From contig JAODBD010000003.1 in the NCBI GenBank assembly GCA_025463785.1, positions 372,001-436,000 on the forward strand: a DNA stretch of 64,000 nucleotides. Direction: 5' to 3'. Every line of letters starts with the position of its first letter. Position 1 is the stretch's first letter. The translations under genes and the position numbers were made by a program. The stretch is from Glaciihabitans sp. (lineage in GTDB: Bacteria > Actinomycetota > Actinomycetes > Actinomycetales > Microbacteriaceae). The notes beneath the pieces are model-generated. The model saw only the letters and a program-made list of their open reading frames with translations, did no database searches and had not been told where the DNA came from. This document shows, piece after piece, positions 48,896 through 58,392 of this stretch.

Positions 48896-48994
48896 ATGTT
48901 TACCGTTGTCCTGCTCTTCGGCCTTCTGGCCCTGGCCGCATCAGTCGTTCTCATTGTGACGTTCGAGCGCCGCTCGAGATTGCGGCACCGCTGA
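48896..48994 (+). CDS. Small single-pass membrane protein
   Basis: A 32-residue frame: MFTVVLLFGLLALAASVVLI then VTFERRSRLRHR. GGGGGA sits 4-9 nt before the ATG. One hydrophobic helix followed by a basic tail is typical of small membrane proteins, too short for standard callers. It lies between the YqaJ-like gene and the OmpR-type regulator; expression is not shown. Confidence 0.55.
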   Translation: MFTVVLLFGLLALAASVVLIVTFERRSRLRHR

Positions 48995-49125
48995 TTGGTG
49001 CTGCTGAGTAACGCCGCTGATTGCCGCCGCTGATCGAGCGCCGAGCTCGTCGCGTCCTCTGCCCAGCACGTGAGATTGCTTTGTCGCTCACAGTTGCTTC
49101 ATAGGAACTTCCCAATACTTGAAGC

Positions 49126-49890
49126 ATGACAACTTTTTCCGCCGAGTCGCGGCACGCAGGAGCCACCGCAGCTCAGCCTCGGTTGCGTCGGCCCGACGGC
49201 ACCCCGATTCGCGCCGTCGTTGTTGACGACGAAGACTCGCTGACCGACCTGCTTTCGATGGCCCTTCGCTACGAAGGATGGGATGTCCGACTCGCCGCAG
49301 ACGGGCAGAAGGCCCTCAGCGTCGTGCGCGAGTTTCGTCCAGACATCATCGTGCTCGACATCATGCTGCCCGACATCGATGGACTCCAGGTGCTGCAGCG
49401 TCTCCGCGCGGACGGCAACCAGACCCCCATCCTGTTCCTCACTGCTAAGGATTCGGTGGATGACCGCATCGCCGGCCTAACCGTCGGCGGCGACGATTAC
49501 GTGACCAAGCCGTTCAGCCTCGAAGAGCTGGTCGCGCGGCTGCGTGGGCTCATCCGTCGATCCGGGATGACGGTTGACGACTCTGCCGACTCCCACATCG
49601 AGGTCGGCGACCTCGAACTCGACGAAGACAGCTACGAGGTTCGTCGTGACGGCGAGCTCATCGAACTTACCGCCACCGAATTCGAGTTGCTCCGCTACCT
49701 CATGCGCAACGCCCGCCGAGTGGTCAGCAAGATGCAGATTCTCGATCGGGTGTGGAGCTACGACTTCGGCGGCAAGTCCAGCGTTGTCGAGATCTACATC
49801 TCCTACTTGCGCAAGAAGATCGACGCCGGTCGCACCCCGATGATCCACACGGTTCGGGGCGTTGGGTACATCCTGAAACCAACCCGATGA
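49126..49890 (+). CDS. OmpR-family response regulator
   Basis: A 254-residue regulator. The receiver (AVVVDDEDSLTDLLSMALRY; phospho-acceptor Asp in DIIVLDIMLPDIDG; Lys in YVTKPFSLEEL) and the winged HTH (LIELTATEFELLRYLMRNAR, then YISYLRKKIDAG) are intact. It has a 25-residue N-terminal tail. Its stop overlaps the kinase start (ATGA at 49887). Similar to MprA/TcrA regulators of actinobacteria. Confidence 0.95.
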   Translation: MTTFSAESRHAGATAAQPRLRRPDGTPIRAVVVDDEDSLTDLLSMALRYEGWDVRLAADGQKALSVVREFRPDIIVLDIMLPDIDGLQVLQRLRADGNQTPILFLTAKDSVDDRIAGLTVGGDDYVTKPFSLEELVARLRGLIRRSGMTVDDSADSHIEVGDLELDEDSYEVRRDGELIELTATEFELLRYLMRNARRVVSKMQILDRVWSYDFGGKSSVVEIYISYLRKKIDAGRTPMIHTVRGVGYILKPTR

Positions 49891-51380
49891 AGCTCAGGTT
49901 CCGCCGAGCGCCGTGGACACTCCGGCGGCGCCTGGTTGTCAGCGTCGTCGCTCTGTTCACTCTGCTGAGCGTCGTCGTGGGCGGGATTAGCGTTCTGGTC
50001 CTGTACCGCAACCTGTCTGACCCGATCTCCGACCAGCTGCTGCGCTCAGTGAGCTTTGCGGAGCAGCGCGCCAGCCGCGGATTCCTTCCCACCTTCGACG
50101 GCGGAGGCGGCGGGCCGGGTGTTACCGGTCTCCAGCCGGGTTCCATCACCGCATATTCCGCCGGCGCGACGGTCGTTGGTAACCGATCGCCAAATCTCGG
50201 CGGCTCGTCCCAGACCCTTACCCAGGCGGAGCTCAAGCCGATTTCCGCGATCACTCGCAGCCACTTTCCCGAGGATGTCGGCATCCCGGGTCTCGGCGAA
50301 TTTCGCGTGATTCGTACGAATCTGCTTTCCTATCAGGACCCGACCACGGGCGCGCTGGTGAAGTACTACGGCTACACCGCGTATCCGCTCGCGCAAATGC
50401 AGACAACGCTCGCCCAGTTCGGCCTGGCCCTCGGCGGGATCTCGCTCGGCGGCATCCTTCTCGTCGCCTTCGCGACCTGGTTCATCGTGTCGTACGCTCT
50501 GCGACCTCTGCGCCGGGTTGCAGCGACCGCGACGGAAGTTGCGTCGATGCCACTCGACCGCGGCGAGGTCGATCTTGCCGTCCGGGTGCCAGACGCCGAC
50601 ACCGACCAGCGCACCGAGGTCGGCAAGGTGGGCGCAGCCCTCAACACCCTGCTCGGACACGTCGACAACGCGCTGAAGGCCAGGCAGGCGAGCGAGAGCC
50701 GCGTGCGCCAATTCGTCGCGGATGCCAGCCACGAATTGCGAACGCCGCTCGCGTCGATCCGCGGTTACGCCGAACTCACCCGACGCGGCAATTACGACCT
50801 GCCGCACGATGTCACGCATTCGCTCGGTCGGGTCGAGTCCGAGGCCGTGCGCATGACCTCGCTCGTCGAAGACCTGCTTCTTCTTGCGCGACTGGACGCC
50901 GGCCGCGATATCGAGACCGCTCCTGTCGACCTGTCCCGGCTACTGGTCGACTGCGTGAGCGATGCGCATGTGGCCGGGTCCGACCACGAGTTTGAACTGA
51001 ACCTCCCGGACGATCCGGTGATGATCGACGGGGATTCCCAGCGCATCCACCAGGTCTTCGCCAACCTGCTTGCGAATGCCCGCGTGCACACGCCGGCCGG
51101 CACCCACGTCGCGGTGTCGCTCGCGAGTGTGGAGTCTGGCGGCGCGGTCGTGACGGTGGCGGATGACGGCCCCGGCATCCCAGAGGATCTTCAAGACGAC
51201 CTGTTCGAGCGGTTTGCCCGTGGTGACACCTCACGGGCGCGGGCGACCGGCAGCACCGGGCTTGGCCTCGCGATCGTGCGCGCGGTCGTCGATGCGCACG
51301 GTGGAGTGGTGAGTGTGACGAGTTCGTCTGAGGGAACGACATTTGCGGTGGAACTTCCCTACGTGAGCGCTAACTCATAG
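49887..51380 (+). CDS. Membrane sensor histidine kinase
   Basis: A 497-residue kinase: helix 1 (RRRLVVSVVALFTLLSVVVG), an extracytoplasmic region (about 50-195) rich in Gly/Pro, helix 2, HAMP, H-box FVADASHELRTPLASIRGYA (His near 305) and HATPase with ADDGPGIPEDLQDDLFERFA and GLGLAIVRAVVDAHGG. ATG 49887 overlaps the regulator stop. The signal is unknown. Confidence 0.94.
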   Translation: MKLRFRRAPWTLRRRLVVSVVALFTLLSVVVGGISVLVLYRNLSDPISDQLLRSVSFAEQRASRGFLPTFDGGGGGPGVTGLQPGSITAYSAGATVVGNRSPNLGGSSQTLTQAELKPISAITRSHFPEDVGIPGLGEFRVIRTNLLSYQDPTTGALVKYYGYTAYPLAQMQTTLAQFGLALGGISLGGILLVAFATWFIVSYALRPLRRVAATATEVASMPLDRGEVDLAVRVPDADTDQRTEVGKVGAALNTLLGHVDNALKARQASESRVRQFVADASHELRTPLASIRGYAELTRRGNYDLPHDVTHSLGRVESEAVRMTSLVEDLLLLARLDAGRDIETAPVDLSRLLVDCVSDAHVAGSDHEFELNLPDDPVMIDGDSQRIHQVFANLLANARVHTPAGTHVAVSLASVESGGAVVTVADDGPGIPEDLQDDLFERFARGDTSRARATGSTGLGLAIVRAVVDAHGGVVSVTSSSEGTTFAVELPYVSANS

Positions 51381-51396
51381 CTGGCAGAATGGTCAT

Positions 51397-52242
51397 ATGA
51401 AAATTGTTGTAACCGGTGGACATGGCAAACTCGGCGCAGAGGTTGTGCGCGGACTCGGGGCTGCGGGGCACGATGTGTTCGTGCTCGACGCGGTCGGTGC
51501 TCGGGCGGAGAACTTCACCCGCATCGATCTGACGAACTACGGGTCTGTCGTTGACGCGCTCAGCTCCGTCGACGGCCGCTATGACGGTCTGGACGCGGTC
51601 GTGCACCTCGCGGCGATTCCCTCTGGCGGTCTGGAGACCGACTCGGCAACCTTCCAGAACAATATGAACGCGACGTTCAATGTGTTCCAGGCCGCCCGTC
51701 GTGTGGGCATCAAATCGATCGTCTACGCGTCCAGTGAGACGCTGCTTGGCATCCCGTTCGAAATCGACCCGCCGTACCTGCCCGTAGACGAGGAGTACCC
51801 GTCGCGGCCCGAGTCGATGTACTCGGTGGTCAAGCACCTCGAGGAGGAGCTGGCGACGAAGCTCTGTCGTTGGGATCCGGAGCTCAGCATCACGGGCTTG
51901 CGCTTCTCCAATGTCCTCGACGCGAGCGATTACGTCAACCAGCCGACCTGGGACACCGACCCGGCTCTGCGCCGGTGGAACCTGTGGGGCTACATCGATA
52001 CTCGGGATGCCGCCCAGGCTGTCCTCCGCGCGCTCGAGGCGAAACTCCCCGGCTTCGATACCTTCGTGATCGCGAACGCCGACACGGTGATGTCGCGGCC
52101 GAGCGCGGAGCTTGCGGCGGAGGTGTTTCCGAACGTGCCGCTCAAGCACGAGCTCGTTGGCACCGAGACGCTGCTGTCGATCGATAAGGCGCGGCGGCTC
52201 CTCGGCTACGAGCCCACGCACTCCTGGCGCGCCGGAGCTTAG
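51397..52242 (+). CDS. NAD-dependent epimerase/dehydratase family protein
   Basis: A 281-residue extended SDR. Nucleotide loop VTGGHGKLGAEVVRGLGAAG, then VVHLAAIPSGGLETD, VYASSETLLGIPFE, and Y-x-x-x-K as YSVVK (near 146-150). Similar proteins are uronate dehydrogenases or nucleotide-sugar epimerases. Start is ATG 51397. It precedes the rplJ leader. Confidence 0.9.
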   Translation: MKIVVTGGHGKLGAEVVRGLGAAGHDVFVLDAVGARAENFTRIDLTNYGSVVDALSSVDGRYDGLDAVVHLAAIPSGGLETDSATFQNNMNATFNVFQAARRVGIKSIVYASSETLLGIPFEIDPPYLPVDEEYPSRPESMYSVVKHLEEELATKLCRWDPELSITGLRFSNVLDASDYVNQPTWDTDPALRRWNLWGYIDTRDAAQAVLRALEAKLPGFDTFVIANADTVMSRPSAELAAEVFPNVPLKHELVGTETLLSIDKARRLLGYEPTHSWRAGA

Positions 52243-52309
52243 AGCGAGAGGCCATTTCTGGCGGTCGCGATTTGCCGCGGCCGCTCAACTCACGTACTCT
52301 GTATGAGGC

Positions 52310-52505
52310 CAAAGACCGCTGGATGTCGCCGCAAGGTGACCGAAGGTCTGGATGACTCGCGCTGGTGTTTCAACAGCAGAGTCAACCAGCATCCCGCGCA
52401 GGTGTGTGAAGACTTTTAGTCCGCGAGGATGACCAGGCTCCGTGCGCCAAGTGCCGGGGCTTTTTTCGTGAGAGCGCCCGGTGGTTTCGGTTGAATCATC
52501 CACCA
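52310..52505 (+). promoter_or_regulatory. rplJ leader (L10-binding type) with attenuator terminator
   Basis: The region has the pattern of L10 leaders: CGCAAGGTGACCGAAGG, CCGCGCAGGTGTGTGAAGAC, TTTTAGTCCGCGAGGATGAC, ending in GCTCCG/CGGGGC (52437-52442 and 52455-52460) and TTTTTT at 52461-52466. L10-L12 binding would favour the terminator. Assigned from memory of actinobacterial leaders. Confidence 0.7.
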
Positions 52506-52518
52506 ATAAAGGAGCGCC

Positions 52519-53034
52519 ATGGCGAACAAGGAAGCTTCGGTTGCCGAGCTTACGGAGAGTTTCCGTAGCTCGAACGCCGTTCTGCTGACCGAGTACCGCG
52601 GTCTCACTGTTGCCCAGCTCAAGCAGCTGCGGCAGTCGATCAGTGAGCACGCGACGTACGCCGTGGTGAAGAACACGTTGACCAAAATTGCGGCCAACCA
52701 GGCAGGGATCTCGTCGTTTGACGCAGAACTCGCCGGGCCATCCGCTCTCGCTTTCGTTCACGGTGACACTGTCGCCGTTGCGAAGGCTCTGCGTGACTTT
52801 GCCAAGGCAAACCCTCTGCTGGTCGTGAAGGGCGGTTACTTCGACGGTAACCCGCTGAGCGCCGCTGAGGTCAACAAGCTCGCCGATCTCGAAAGCCGTG
52901 AAGTGCTGCTGGCCAAGCTGGCCGGCGCATTCAAGCAGTCGCTGTTCGGTGCTGCGTATCTGTTCAACGCACCGCTGTCGAAGGCCGTTCGCACGGTCGA
53001 CGCGTTGCGCGAGAAGCAGGATTCCGCGCAGTAG
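52519..53034 (+). CDS. rplJ: 50S ribosomal protein L10
   Basis: A 171-residue L10. N-terminal [40 protein letters not shown] and C-terminal [18 protein letters not shown] match the family. ATG 52519 follows AAAGGAGCGCC. It anchors the L12 stalk and should bind its own leader. Confidence 0.98.
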   Translation: MANKEASVAELTESFRSSNAVLLTEYRGLTVAQLKQLRQSISEHATYAVVKNTLTKIAANQAGISSFDAELAGPSALAFVHGDTVAVAKALRDFAKANPLLVVKGGYFDGNPLSAAEVNKLADLESREVLLAKLAGAFKQSLFGAAYLFNAPLSKAVRTVDALREKQDSAQ

Positions 53035-53072
53035 CGCGGCCCTGGAATCTAGAAAACACTAAGGAGAACCAA

Positions 53073-53459
53073 ATGGCAAAGCTGTCCACTGACCAGCTGC
53101 TCGACGCGTTCAAGGAGCTCACGCTCATTGAGCTGAGCGAGTTCGTGAAGAAGTTCGAGGAGACCTTCGAGGTCACCGCTGCGGCTCCGGTCGCCGCTGC
53201 CGCCGCGGGCGGCGGGGCTGCTGCTCCCGTCGAAGAGGTTGAAGAGAAGACGGCGTTCGATGTCGTCCTCGAGGCCGCCGGCGAGAAGAAGATCCAGGTC
53301 ATCAAGGAGGTTCGCGCGCTTACGAGCCTCGGCCTCGGCGAGGCAAAGGCTGTCGTTGACAACGCCCCCGGCGTTGTTCTCGAGGGCGTCAGCAAGGAGA
53401 ACGCTGAGAAGGCAAAGGCACAGCTCGAAGAGGCTGGCGCCACCGTCACACTCAAGTAA
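53073..53459 (+). CDS. rplL: 50S ribosomal protein L7/L12
   Basis: A 128-residue L7/L12: N-terminal dimerisation helix [20 protein letters not shown], an Ala/Gly/Pro hinge ([18 protein letters not shown]) and C-terminal [20 protein letters not shown] with [19 protein letters not shown] precedes ATG 53073. The last gene of the rplJL operon. Confidence 0.98.
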   Translation: MAKLSTDQLLDAFKELTLIELSEFVKKFEETFEVTAAAPVAAAAAGGGAAAPVEEVEEKTAFDVVLEAAGEKKIQVIKEVRALTSLGLGEAKAVVDNAPGVVLEGVSKENAEKAKAQLEEAGATVTLK

Positions 53460-53470
53460 CCTCCGTTTAA

Positions 53471-53811
53471 GTGGTGAGTCGAGACATCATTCTCGTATGA
53501 GTCGCGACATCACTCGCAAAGAGCCCGGCCATCGGCCGGGCTCTTTTGCTTTGGTTGGCTCCCTAGTTCTTGTCGGGCTCGATTTCGCCGCTGACCTGTC
53601 CCGGGGATCCGTTTTGTCTGTGCCAATTCGCGCAGACGTTGACGCGAACTGACACAGACTAAACGCACCTCCCGGGTCACCTCCAGGCGGCCTCATGGCA
53701 GGCTGCCGGCCGCGCGCGCCTAAGGCGACTCGATCGAAGTTGAGATGACCTGCACCAACCCTTGAGGCATGCGAAAGCCGCCGAGAGTGTGAACGATGTC
53801 CTACCCCAGAC
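53471..53811. repeat. Dispersed transposase-free repeat, copy B
   Basis: Left end repeats GAGTCGAGACATCAT and GAGTCGCGACATCAC lie at 53476-53514. The right end, GTGAACGATGTCCTACCCC (53789-53807), is the inverse of copy A's outer end. The core 53553-53692 matches 7292-7446 inverted, with long identical blocks. No transposase present. The rplL terminator lies inside its left side. Confidence 0.72.
53518..53547 (+). terminator. rplJL operon terminator
   Basis: AAAGAGCCCGGCC (53518-53530), loop ATC, GGCCGGGCTCTTTT (53534-53547): a perfect 13-bp stem with a U tract, 58 bp after the rplL stop. Confidence 0.92.
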
Positions 53812-54499
53812 GGTCTCGTATCCGTTTGGGCGCGGCGCCCTTTTTGCGCAGAGCTAGGGGATGAGCATCCTGGGTGGAGCGAGACGGGGCGTTCCGTAAC
53901 CACTCGGCACGCCCCGCCTCTATGCCGTCGTCGCCGGGAGTCTGGGATCAGGTCCAGACATCCGACATCCAATAACCGAGACAGCCCCGCCGGCTGACTG
54001 CTCAGATTCGTGCGCTCACAAGAAGTATGAGTCTCAAGTGAATCAGTCTCACAACCCTTGTGCGTCGCTGTTCATGTCCACCATAATGGGGACGTCCCGC
54101 CACTGTACCCCCGGCAGCGGTTCAAACAACCCCCTGATTGAGTCACGTGCCGCAACGCGCGAACTAGACGGCCTTACCCTCCTGCTAGCTCATCCCGATC
54201 GCGACCGAACGCGCCTGACTCACAGTCGGTTGGTAGTGCACCTGTGCGCGAAATCGTGTGGGGCCCCCAGGAATTGCGGGCCCCCACGATCCCGGGGGCA
54301 TCGAAGATCGCCCGGCAACGGCGAGCCCCTCGGCGGAAAGTAATAAATGCTGACTTTTTGCCGCGCGGTGTGCGACCCTAGTCGCACAGCCTGCTTACCT
54401 TCGCGCCGAGCCAGTCACCCCAAAGGGGGACTGCACGGGGTACATCGCCCCCGGATAGTCTCTGTGAGCGCTGGAGCGCACCCTGGGGGGAGAACCGAA
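53812..54499. other. Non-coding spacer with two hairpins
   Basis: About 690 bp without a supported gene. Hairpin arms are GAGACGGGGCGTTCCG (53881-53896)/CGGCACGCCCCGCCTC (53905-53920) and ATCGTGTGGGGCCC (54253-54266)/GGGCCCCCACGAT (54278-54290). The rest has no visible feature apart from the promoter region of the following lipoprotein gene. Confidence 0.55.
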
Positions 54500-55831
54500 T
54501 TGAAGTTTTCAACACGTCGCGTCATCGCGCCGCTTGCCGCGCTTGCGGTCGTTGGGGTCGCGTTGAGCGGCTGCTCGTCGGGCACGACTGGCCCTGCGGG
54601 GTCTGTCGGCAAAGCGGACGGCATCGTCACGATCTCGGGTCCCATCACCGATACTGACGCAGCGTTGCTCGAGCAATCGTGGGCCGGTTGGGAAAAGACC
54701 AACCACATCACCATCAAGTACACCGGCAGCAAGAACTTCGAAGAGCAGATCGGTGGGGCAGCCCAGCAGGGCAACGCACCCGACCTCGCGATCTTTGCAC
54801 AGCCTGGCCTCGTCAAAGACCTGGCCACTCGCGGCTACCTGCAGAAGCTTCCGTCACCCGTGACGGCGAACGTAAAGGCGAACTTCCCCGCCCAGTGGGC
54901 CGGATACACGACCACAGGTGGTGCAAACTACGCCGCTCCGCTCCTCGCCAGCATCAACGGCTGGGTCTTCTACTCGCCGGCGCAGTTTGCGAAGTGGGGA
55001 GTTTCCGTTCCGAAGACGTGGTCTGACCTGTACCTTCTGACGCAGACCATCCAGAGCAAGTCCGGCTCGGCCCCGTGGTGCGAGGGCTTCAGCGCCAACG
55101 CCGCGAGCGGCGCATCCGGAACCAACTGGGTCGAAGACCTCGTGCTTCGCCAGGAGGGTCCTGCCGTCTACGACCAGTGGGTCACCCACAAGATTCCGTT
55201 CAGCGACCCGCGCATCAAGCGTGCATTCGATGACGCTGCCGAGATCCTTCTCGACAAGAACTACACGAATGCCGGCATCGGCGGCGTCAATACGGTTGAC
55301 ACTGCCACCACTGCGGATGTCGCCAGAGCGATGCTGAGCGGAAAGTGCGCTCTCGCCCACCAGGACTCGTCCTTCGTCGGTGACCTCGCGAACGCGGACA
55401 CCACCGGTGGAACCCTCTCGAACGTGAGCCCCGAGGGCAACTACTGGGCCTTCCCGCTGCCGCCGTTCACGGACACGTCGATTCCGGTCACCGGTGGTGG
55501 CGACTTCGTGGCGGCGTTCTCGAACGACTCCGACACCGTCAAGGTGCAGAAGTACCTTTCGAGTACGGCTTGGGCAATCTCCCGTGTGAAGCTCGGCGGC
55601 GTTGTCAGCCCCGACCCGGGAGTTCCGCTGAACGATCCGACCAGTCCATTGCTTCAGCTGTCGGCGGCAACCCTCCAGGACCAGCGGACGGTCTTCCGCT
55701 TCGACGCTTCAGCCCTGATGCCGTCGGTGGTCGGCTCCGGATCGTTCCTCACAGGAATGGTCGACTGGGTTAACGGCACGAGCACAACGAAGGTTCTCAG
55801 CTCCATCGACGCGGCCTGGCCGTCCCACTAA
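54500..55831 (+). CDS. Extracellular solute-binding lipoprotein of a sugar ABC importer (orphan)
   Basis: A 443-residue lipoprotein. TTG 54500 has GGGGAG 7 nt upstream, giving the signal peptide FSTRRVIAPLAALAVVGVAL and lipobox LSGC. The mature domain follows the family 1 sugar-binding fold (VTISGPITDTDAALLEQSWA, IKYTGSKNFEEQIGGAAQ, WVEDLVLRQEGPAVYDQWV). Membrane permeases and ATPase are not adjacent in the window, so it is orphan here. Alpha-glucosides are likely ligands but unproven. Confidence 0.9.
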   Translation: MKFSTRRVIAPLAALAVVGVALSGCSSGTTGPAGSVGKADGIVTISGPITDTDAALLEQSWAGWEKTNHITIKYTGSKNFEEQIGGAAQQGNAPDLAIFAQPGLVKDLATRGYLQKLPSPVTANVKANFPAQWAGYTTTGGANYAAPLLASINGWVFYSPAQFAKWGVSVPKTWSDLYLLTQTIQSKSGSAPWCEGFSANAASGASGTNWVEDLVLRQEGPAVYDQWVTHKIPFSDPRIKRAFDDAAEILLDKNYTNAGIGGVNTVDTATTADVARAMLSGKCALAHQDSSFVGDLANADTTGGTLSNVSPEGNYWAFPLPPFTDTSIPVTGGGDFVAAFSNDSDTVKVQKYLSSTAWAISRVKLGGVVSPDPGVPLNDPTSPLLQLSAATLQDQRTVFRFDASALMPSVVGSGSFLTGMVDWVNGTSTTKVLSSIDAAWPSH

Positions 55832-55884
55832 TACTCGGCGACATCCCACAGCATCCCGCTCACCCGAACGCTTAGGGTGAACGG

Positions 55885-57738
55885 GTGAGTATGCGGGGTG
55901 GCGGTGGCCACGGAAGAGTTGGTGGCCGGGATGTCGAATCCCAGCGCGCGCGAAACGCCGACGCCCCGAAGGTCGAGCACCTGCTTCGCCGCATTGGCGA
56001 GTTGTTCACACCACACCGCACCAAGCTGACGGTCACGATCATCCTCGTTCTCATCAGCGCGGCGCTCAGCGTTGCACCGCCGCTGCTGACCAAGCAGCTG
56101 TTCGATCGCGGACTGTTCCCGCCCGACCGGCAGCCGAACGTGCCCGTGCTCGTGACGCTCGTCGTCATCATGGTCATGCTCTGGGTTGTGTCGGCTGGGC
56201 TCGGCGTCTGGCAGACCTACCTCACGGCGACGGTCGGCAACAATGTCATGGGTTCGCTGCGCATGCGGCTGTTCAGTCACCTGCAGTCGATGGAGCTCGC
56301 CTTCTTCACGAAGACCAAGACCGGCATCATCCAGTCGAGACTGCAAAACGATGTCGGAGGCGTGGCCGACGTTCTCAGCAACACGATTTCGAGCGTCATC
56401 GGTAACACGGTCACGGTCATCGCGGCGCTCGTCTCGATGATTATCCTGAGCTGGCAGATGACCATCGTTGCGGTGATCCTGTTGCCGGTTCTCGTGTTCA
56501 CTCAGCGTCGGGTTGGCCAGGTGCGTGCGCGCATCGCGACCAAAACGCAGGAATCGCTCAGCGACATGACCGCGATCACACAGGAGACGCTGAGCGTGAG
56601 CGGCATCCTGCTCGCCAAGAGCTTCAACCAGCAGCCTGCCGAAATCGCTCGCTACGGAGCCGAGAACCGCAACCAGATCGGGCTGCAGGTTAGACAGCAG
56701 ATGAGCGGGCAGTGGTTCTTCGCGATGGTGGGGATCTTCCTGTCGGTGATTCCGGCGGTCATCTACCTGGTCGCCGCGTGGCTCATCACCCACAGTGTTC
56801 CGGTCACGGCCGGCACAATCGTTGCGTTCACGACGGTGCAGGCGCGCGTGACGTTCCCGTTGATGGGACTGCTGCGCGTGGCACTCGACCTGCAAACCTC
56901 GCAGGCACTGTTCGCGCGCATCTTCGAGTACCTCGACCTGCATCCGGCCATTGTCGACAAGCCCGACGCAGGGGCGGTCAACGAGTCCCTGGTGGGCGAG
57001 GTCGAGTTTCGGGATGTCGTCTTCCGCTACCCGGACGCCGGCCAGGACACAACGCCGACGCTTCGTACCGTTTCCTTCGCGATCAAGCCCGGACAGTATG
57101 CGGCGTTCGTGGGGCCCTCCGGCGCAGGTAAGACCACGGTCTCCTACCTCATCCCGCGCTTCCACGATGTTGAGGGGGGACACGTCGTATTCGCTGGCGA
57201 CGACGTGCGTGACCTCAGCCAGGACAGCCTCGTTCGCAACATCGGCATTGTGAGCCAGGAGACCTACCTGTTCCACGCGACCATCGCGGAGAACCTGCGG
57301 TACGCGAAACCGGATGCGACGGACGCCGAACTCGAGGGCGCGGCGCGGGCGGCCAACATCCACGACACCATCACGACCTTCCCGCTCGGCTACGACACCG
57401 TTGTCGGCGAACGCGGCTACCGGCTGAGCGGTGGCGAGAAGCAACGCGTTGCCATCGCGCGCGTGTTGCTGAAGGATCCGCCGGTCCTGATTCTCGACGA
57501 AGCGACCAGCGCGCTCGACACCATTTCGGAACGCATCGTGCAGGCGGCGCTGGATGAGGCATCCCGAGGTCGCACCACGATCGCGATCGCACACCGGCTG
57601 TCGACGGTCATCGGCGCCGACGTCATCTTCGTCGTGCAGGACGGCGAGATCGTCGAAACCGGGACGCACGCCGACCTCCTGGCGCGCGGCGGCGAGTATT
57701 CGCGGCTATTCGCCGAGCAGTCGTCGATCCTCTCCTGA
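55885..57738 (+). CDS. ABC exporter, fused membrane and ATPase domains
   Basis: A 617-residue half-transporter with six helices (about residues 40-330) and an ATPase with Walker A GPSGAGKTT (near 412), signature LSGGEKQRVAIAR and Walker B PVLILDEATSALD. MsbA/LmrA-like, acting as a homodimer or heterodimer to export lipids or drugs. GTG 55885 or ATG 55891 starts it. It follows the solute-binding gene by 54 bp but belongs to the export class, so partnership is doubtful. Confidence 0.94.
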   Translation: MSMRGGGGHGRVGGRDVESQRARNADAPKVEHLLRRIGELFTPHRTKLTVTIILVLISAALSVAPPLLTKQLFDRGLFPPDRQPNVPVLVTLVVIMVMLWVVSAGLGVWQTYLTATVGNNVMGSLRMRLFSHLQSMELAFFTKTKTGIIQSRLQNDVGGVADVLSNTISSVIGNTVTVIAALVSMIILSWQMTIVAVILLPVLVFTQRRVGQVRARIATKTQESLSDMTAITQETLSVSGILLAKSFNQQPAEIARYGAENRNQIGLQVRQQMSGQWFFAMVGIFLSVIPAVIYLVAAWLITHSVPVTAGTIVAFTTVQARVTFPLMGLLRVALDLQTSQALFARIFEYLDLHPAIVDKPDAGAVNESLVGEVEFRDVVFRYPDAGQDTTPTLRTVSFAIKPGQYAAFVGPSGAGKTTVSYLIPRFHDVEGGHVVFAGDDVRDLSQDSLVRNIGIVSQETYLFHATIAENLRYAKPDATDAELEGAARAANIHDTITTFPLGYDTVVGERGYRLSGGEKQRVAIARVLLKDPPVLILDEATSALDTISERIVQAALDEASRGRTTIAIAHRLSTVIGADVIFVVQDGEIVETGTHADLLARGGEYSRLFAEQSSILS

Positions 57739-57798
57739 CCGTCCTGGTGAGTTACGAGCACGGTCACGAAATCCTGTCCAGTAGATAGTGTTGGCGAC

Positions 57799-58251
57799 GT
57801 GAGCTACCGCGGAGAGGTCCCGCATCCGAACGTGATTCGGATCGTTGCCGCCGTCATCCTGAATTCGTCCGGTTCGCTGCTGCTCGTTCGCAAGCGCGAA
57901 ACGACCGCGTTCATGCAGCCGGGAGGCAAGCCTGAAGTCGGCGAGACGACGGCGGATGCACTCGCGCGTGAGCTGCGTGAGGAGGTCGGATTCGAGCTCG
58001 ACTCCGCAGACTTCGAGTTCATCGGACGCTACGCCGCGCACGCCGCGAACGAGCCGGACCACCTGGTGGATGCCGACGTGTTCTTCGCGGTCGCCGTGCA
58101 CGAGGGACTCGCGGCCGCCGAGATCGAGGAACTCGTCTGGGTCGACCCGTGGAACATGGACCATCTGGAACTCGCGCCACTCACCGCGGAGGTCATGCGG
58201 CCGTTCATCCTGACGCGGGCGGCGGCGCTGCGCGGAATGGTCGACCCGTGA
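57799..58251 (+). CDS. NUDIX hydrolase
   Basis: A 150-residue protein with the NUDIX box GKPEVGETTADALARELREE followed by VGFELD (about residues 41-66), in agreement with G-x5-E-x7-R-E-U-x-E-E-x-G-U. It starts at GTG 57799. It would hydrolyse a nucleoside diphosphate derivative; the specific substrate is unknown. Confidence 0.93.
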   Translation: MSYRGEVPHPNVIRIVAAVILNSSGSLLLVRKRETTAFMQPGGKPEVGETTADALARELREEVGFELDSADFEFIGRYAAHAANEPDHLVDADVFFAVAVHEGLAAAEIEELVWVDPWNMDHLELAPLTAEVMRPFILTRAAALRGMVDP

Positions 58252-58360
58252 GTGATGGGGGACCGACCCCAGGCCGGGGGTGGATACCGAACGGCGACGG
58301 GTGCTGCGGTTCTGGATCTGGATCTGGCTCGGGCCTCTCACCGTGTTAGCCGGCCTCGTG

Positions 58361-58379
58361 ATATAGATTTGATCTATAT
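58361..58379. promoter_or_regulatory. Palindromic operator of the MNT-HEPN module
   Basis: ATATAGAT (58361-58368), TTG, ATCTATAT (58372-58379): a perfect 8-bp inverted repeat ending 13 bp before the start of the HTH-MNT gene. It likely binds the HTH of that antitoxin for autoregulation. Confidence 0.8.
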
Positions 58380-58392
58380 GGGAGGTACGGAA

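Noticed and set aside
54038-54343. 101-codon frame in the spacer before the solute-binding gene
   Set aside because: No ribosome site, unusual composition, and it runs across a hairpin.
55828-57669. 613-codon minus-strand frame opposite the ABC exporter
   Set aside because: An antisense artefact of GC skew; the exporter has all ABC motifs on the plus strand.
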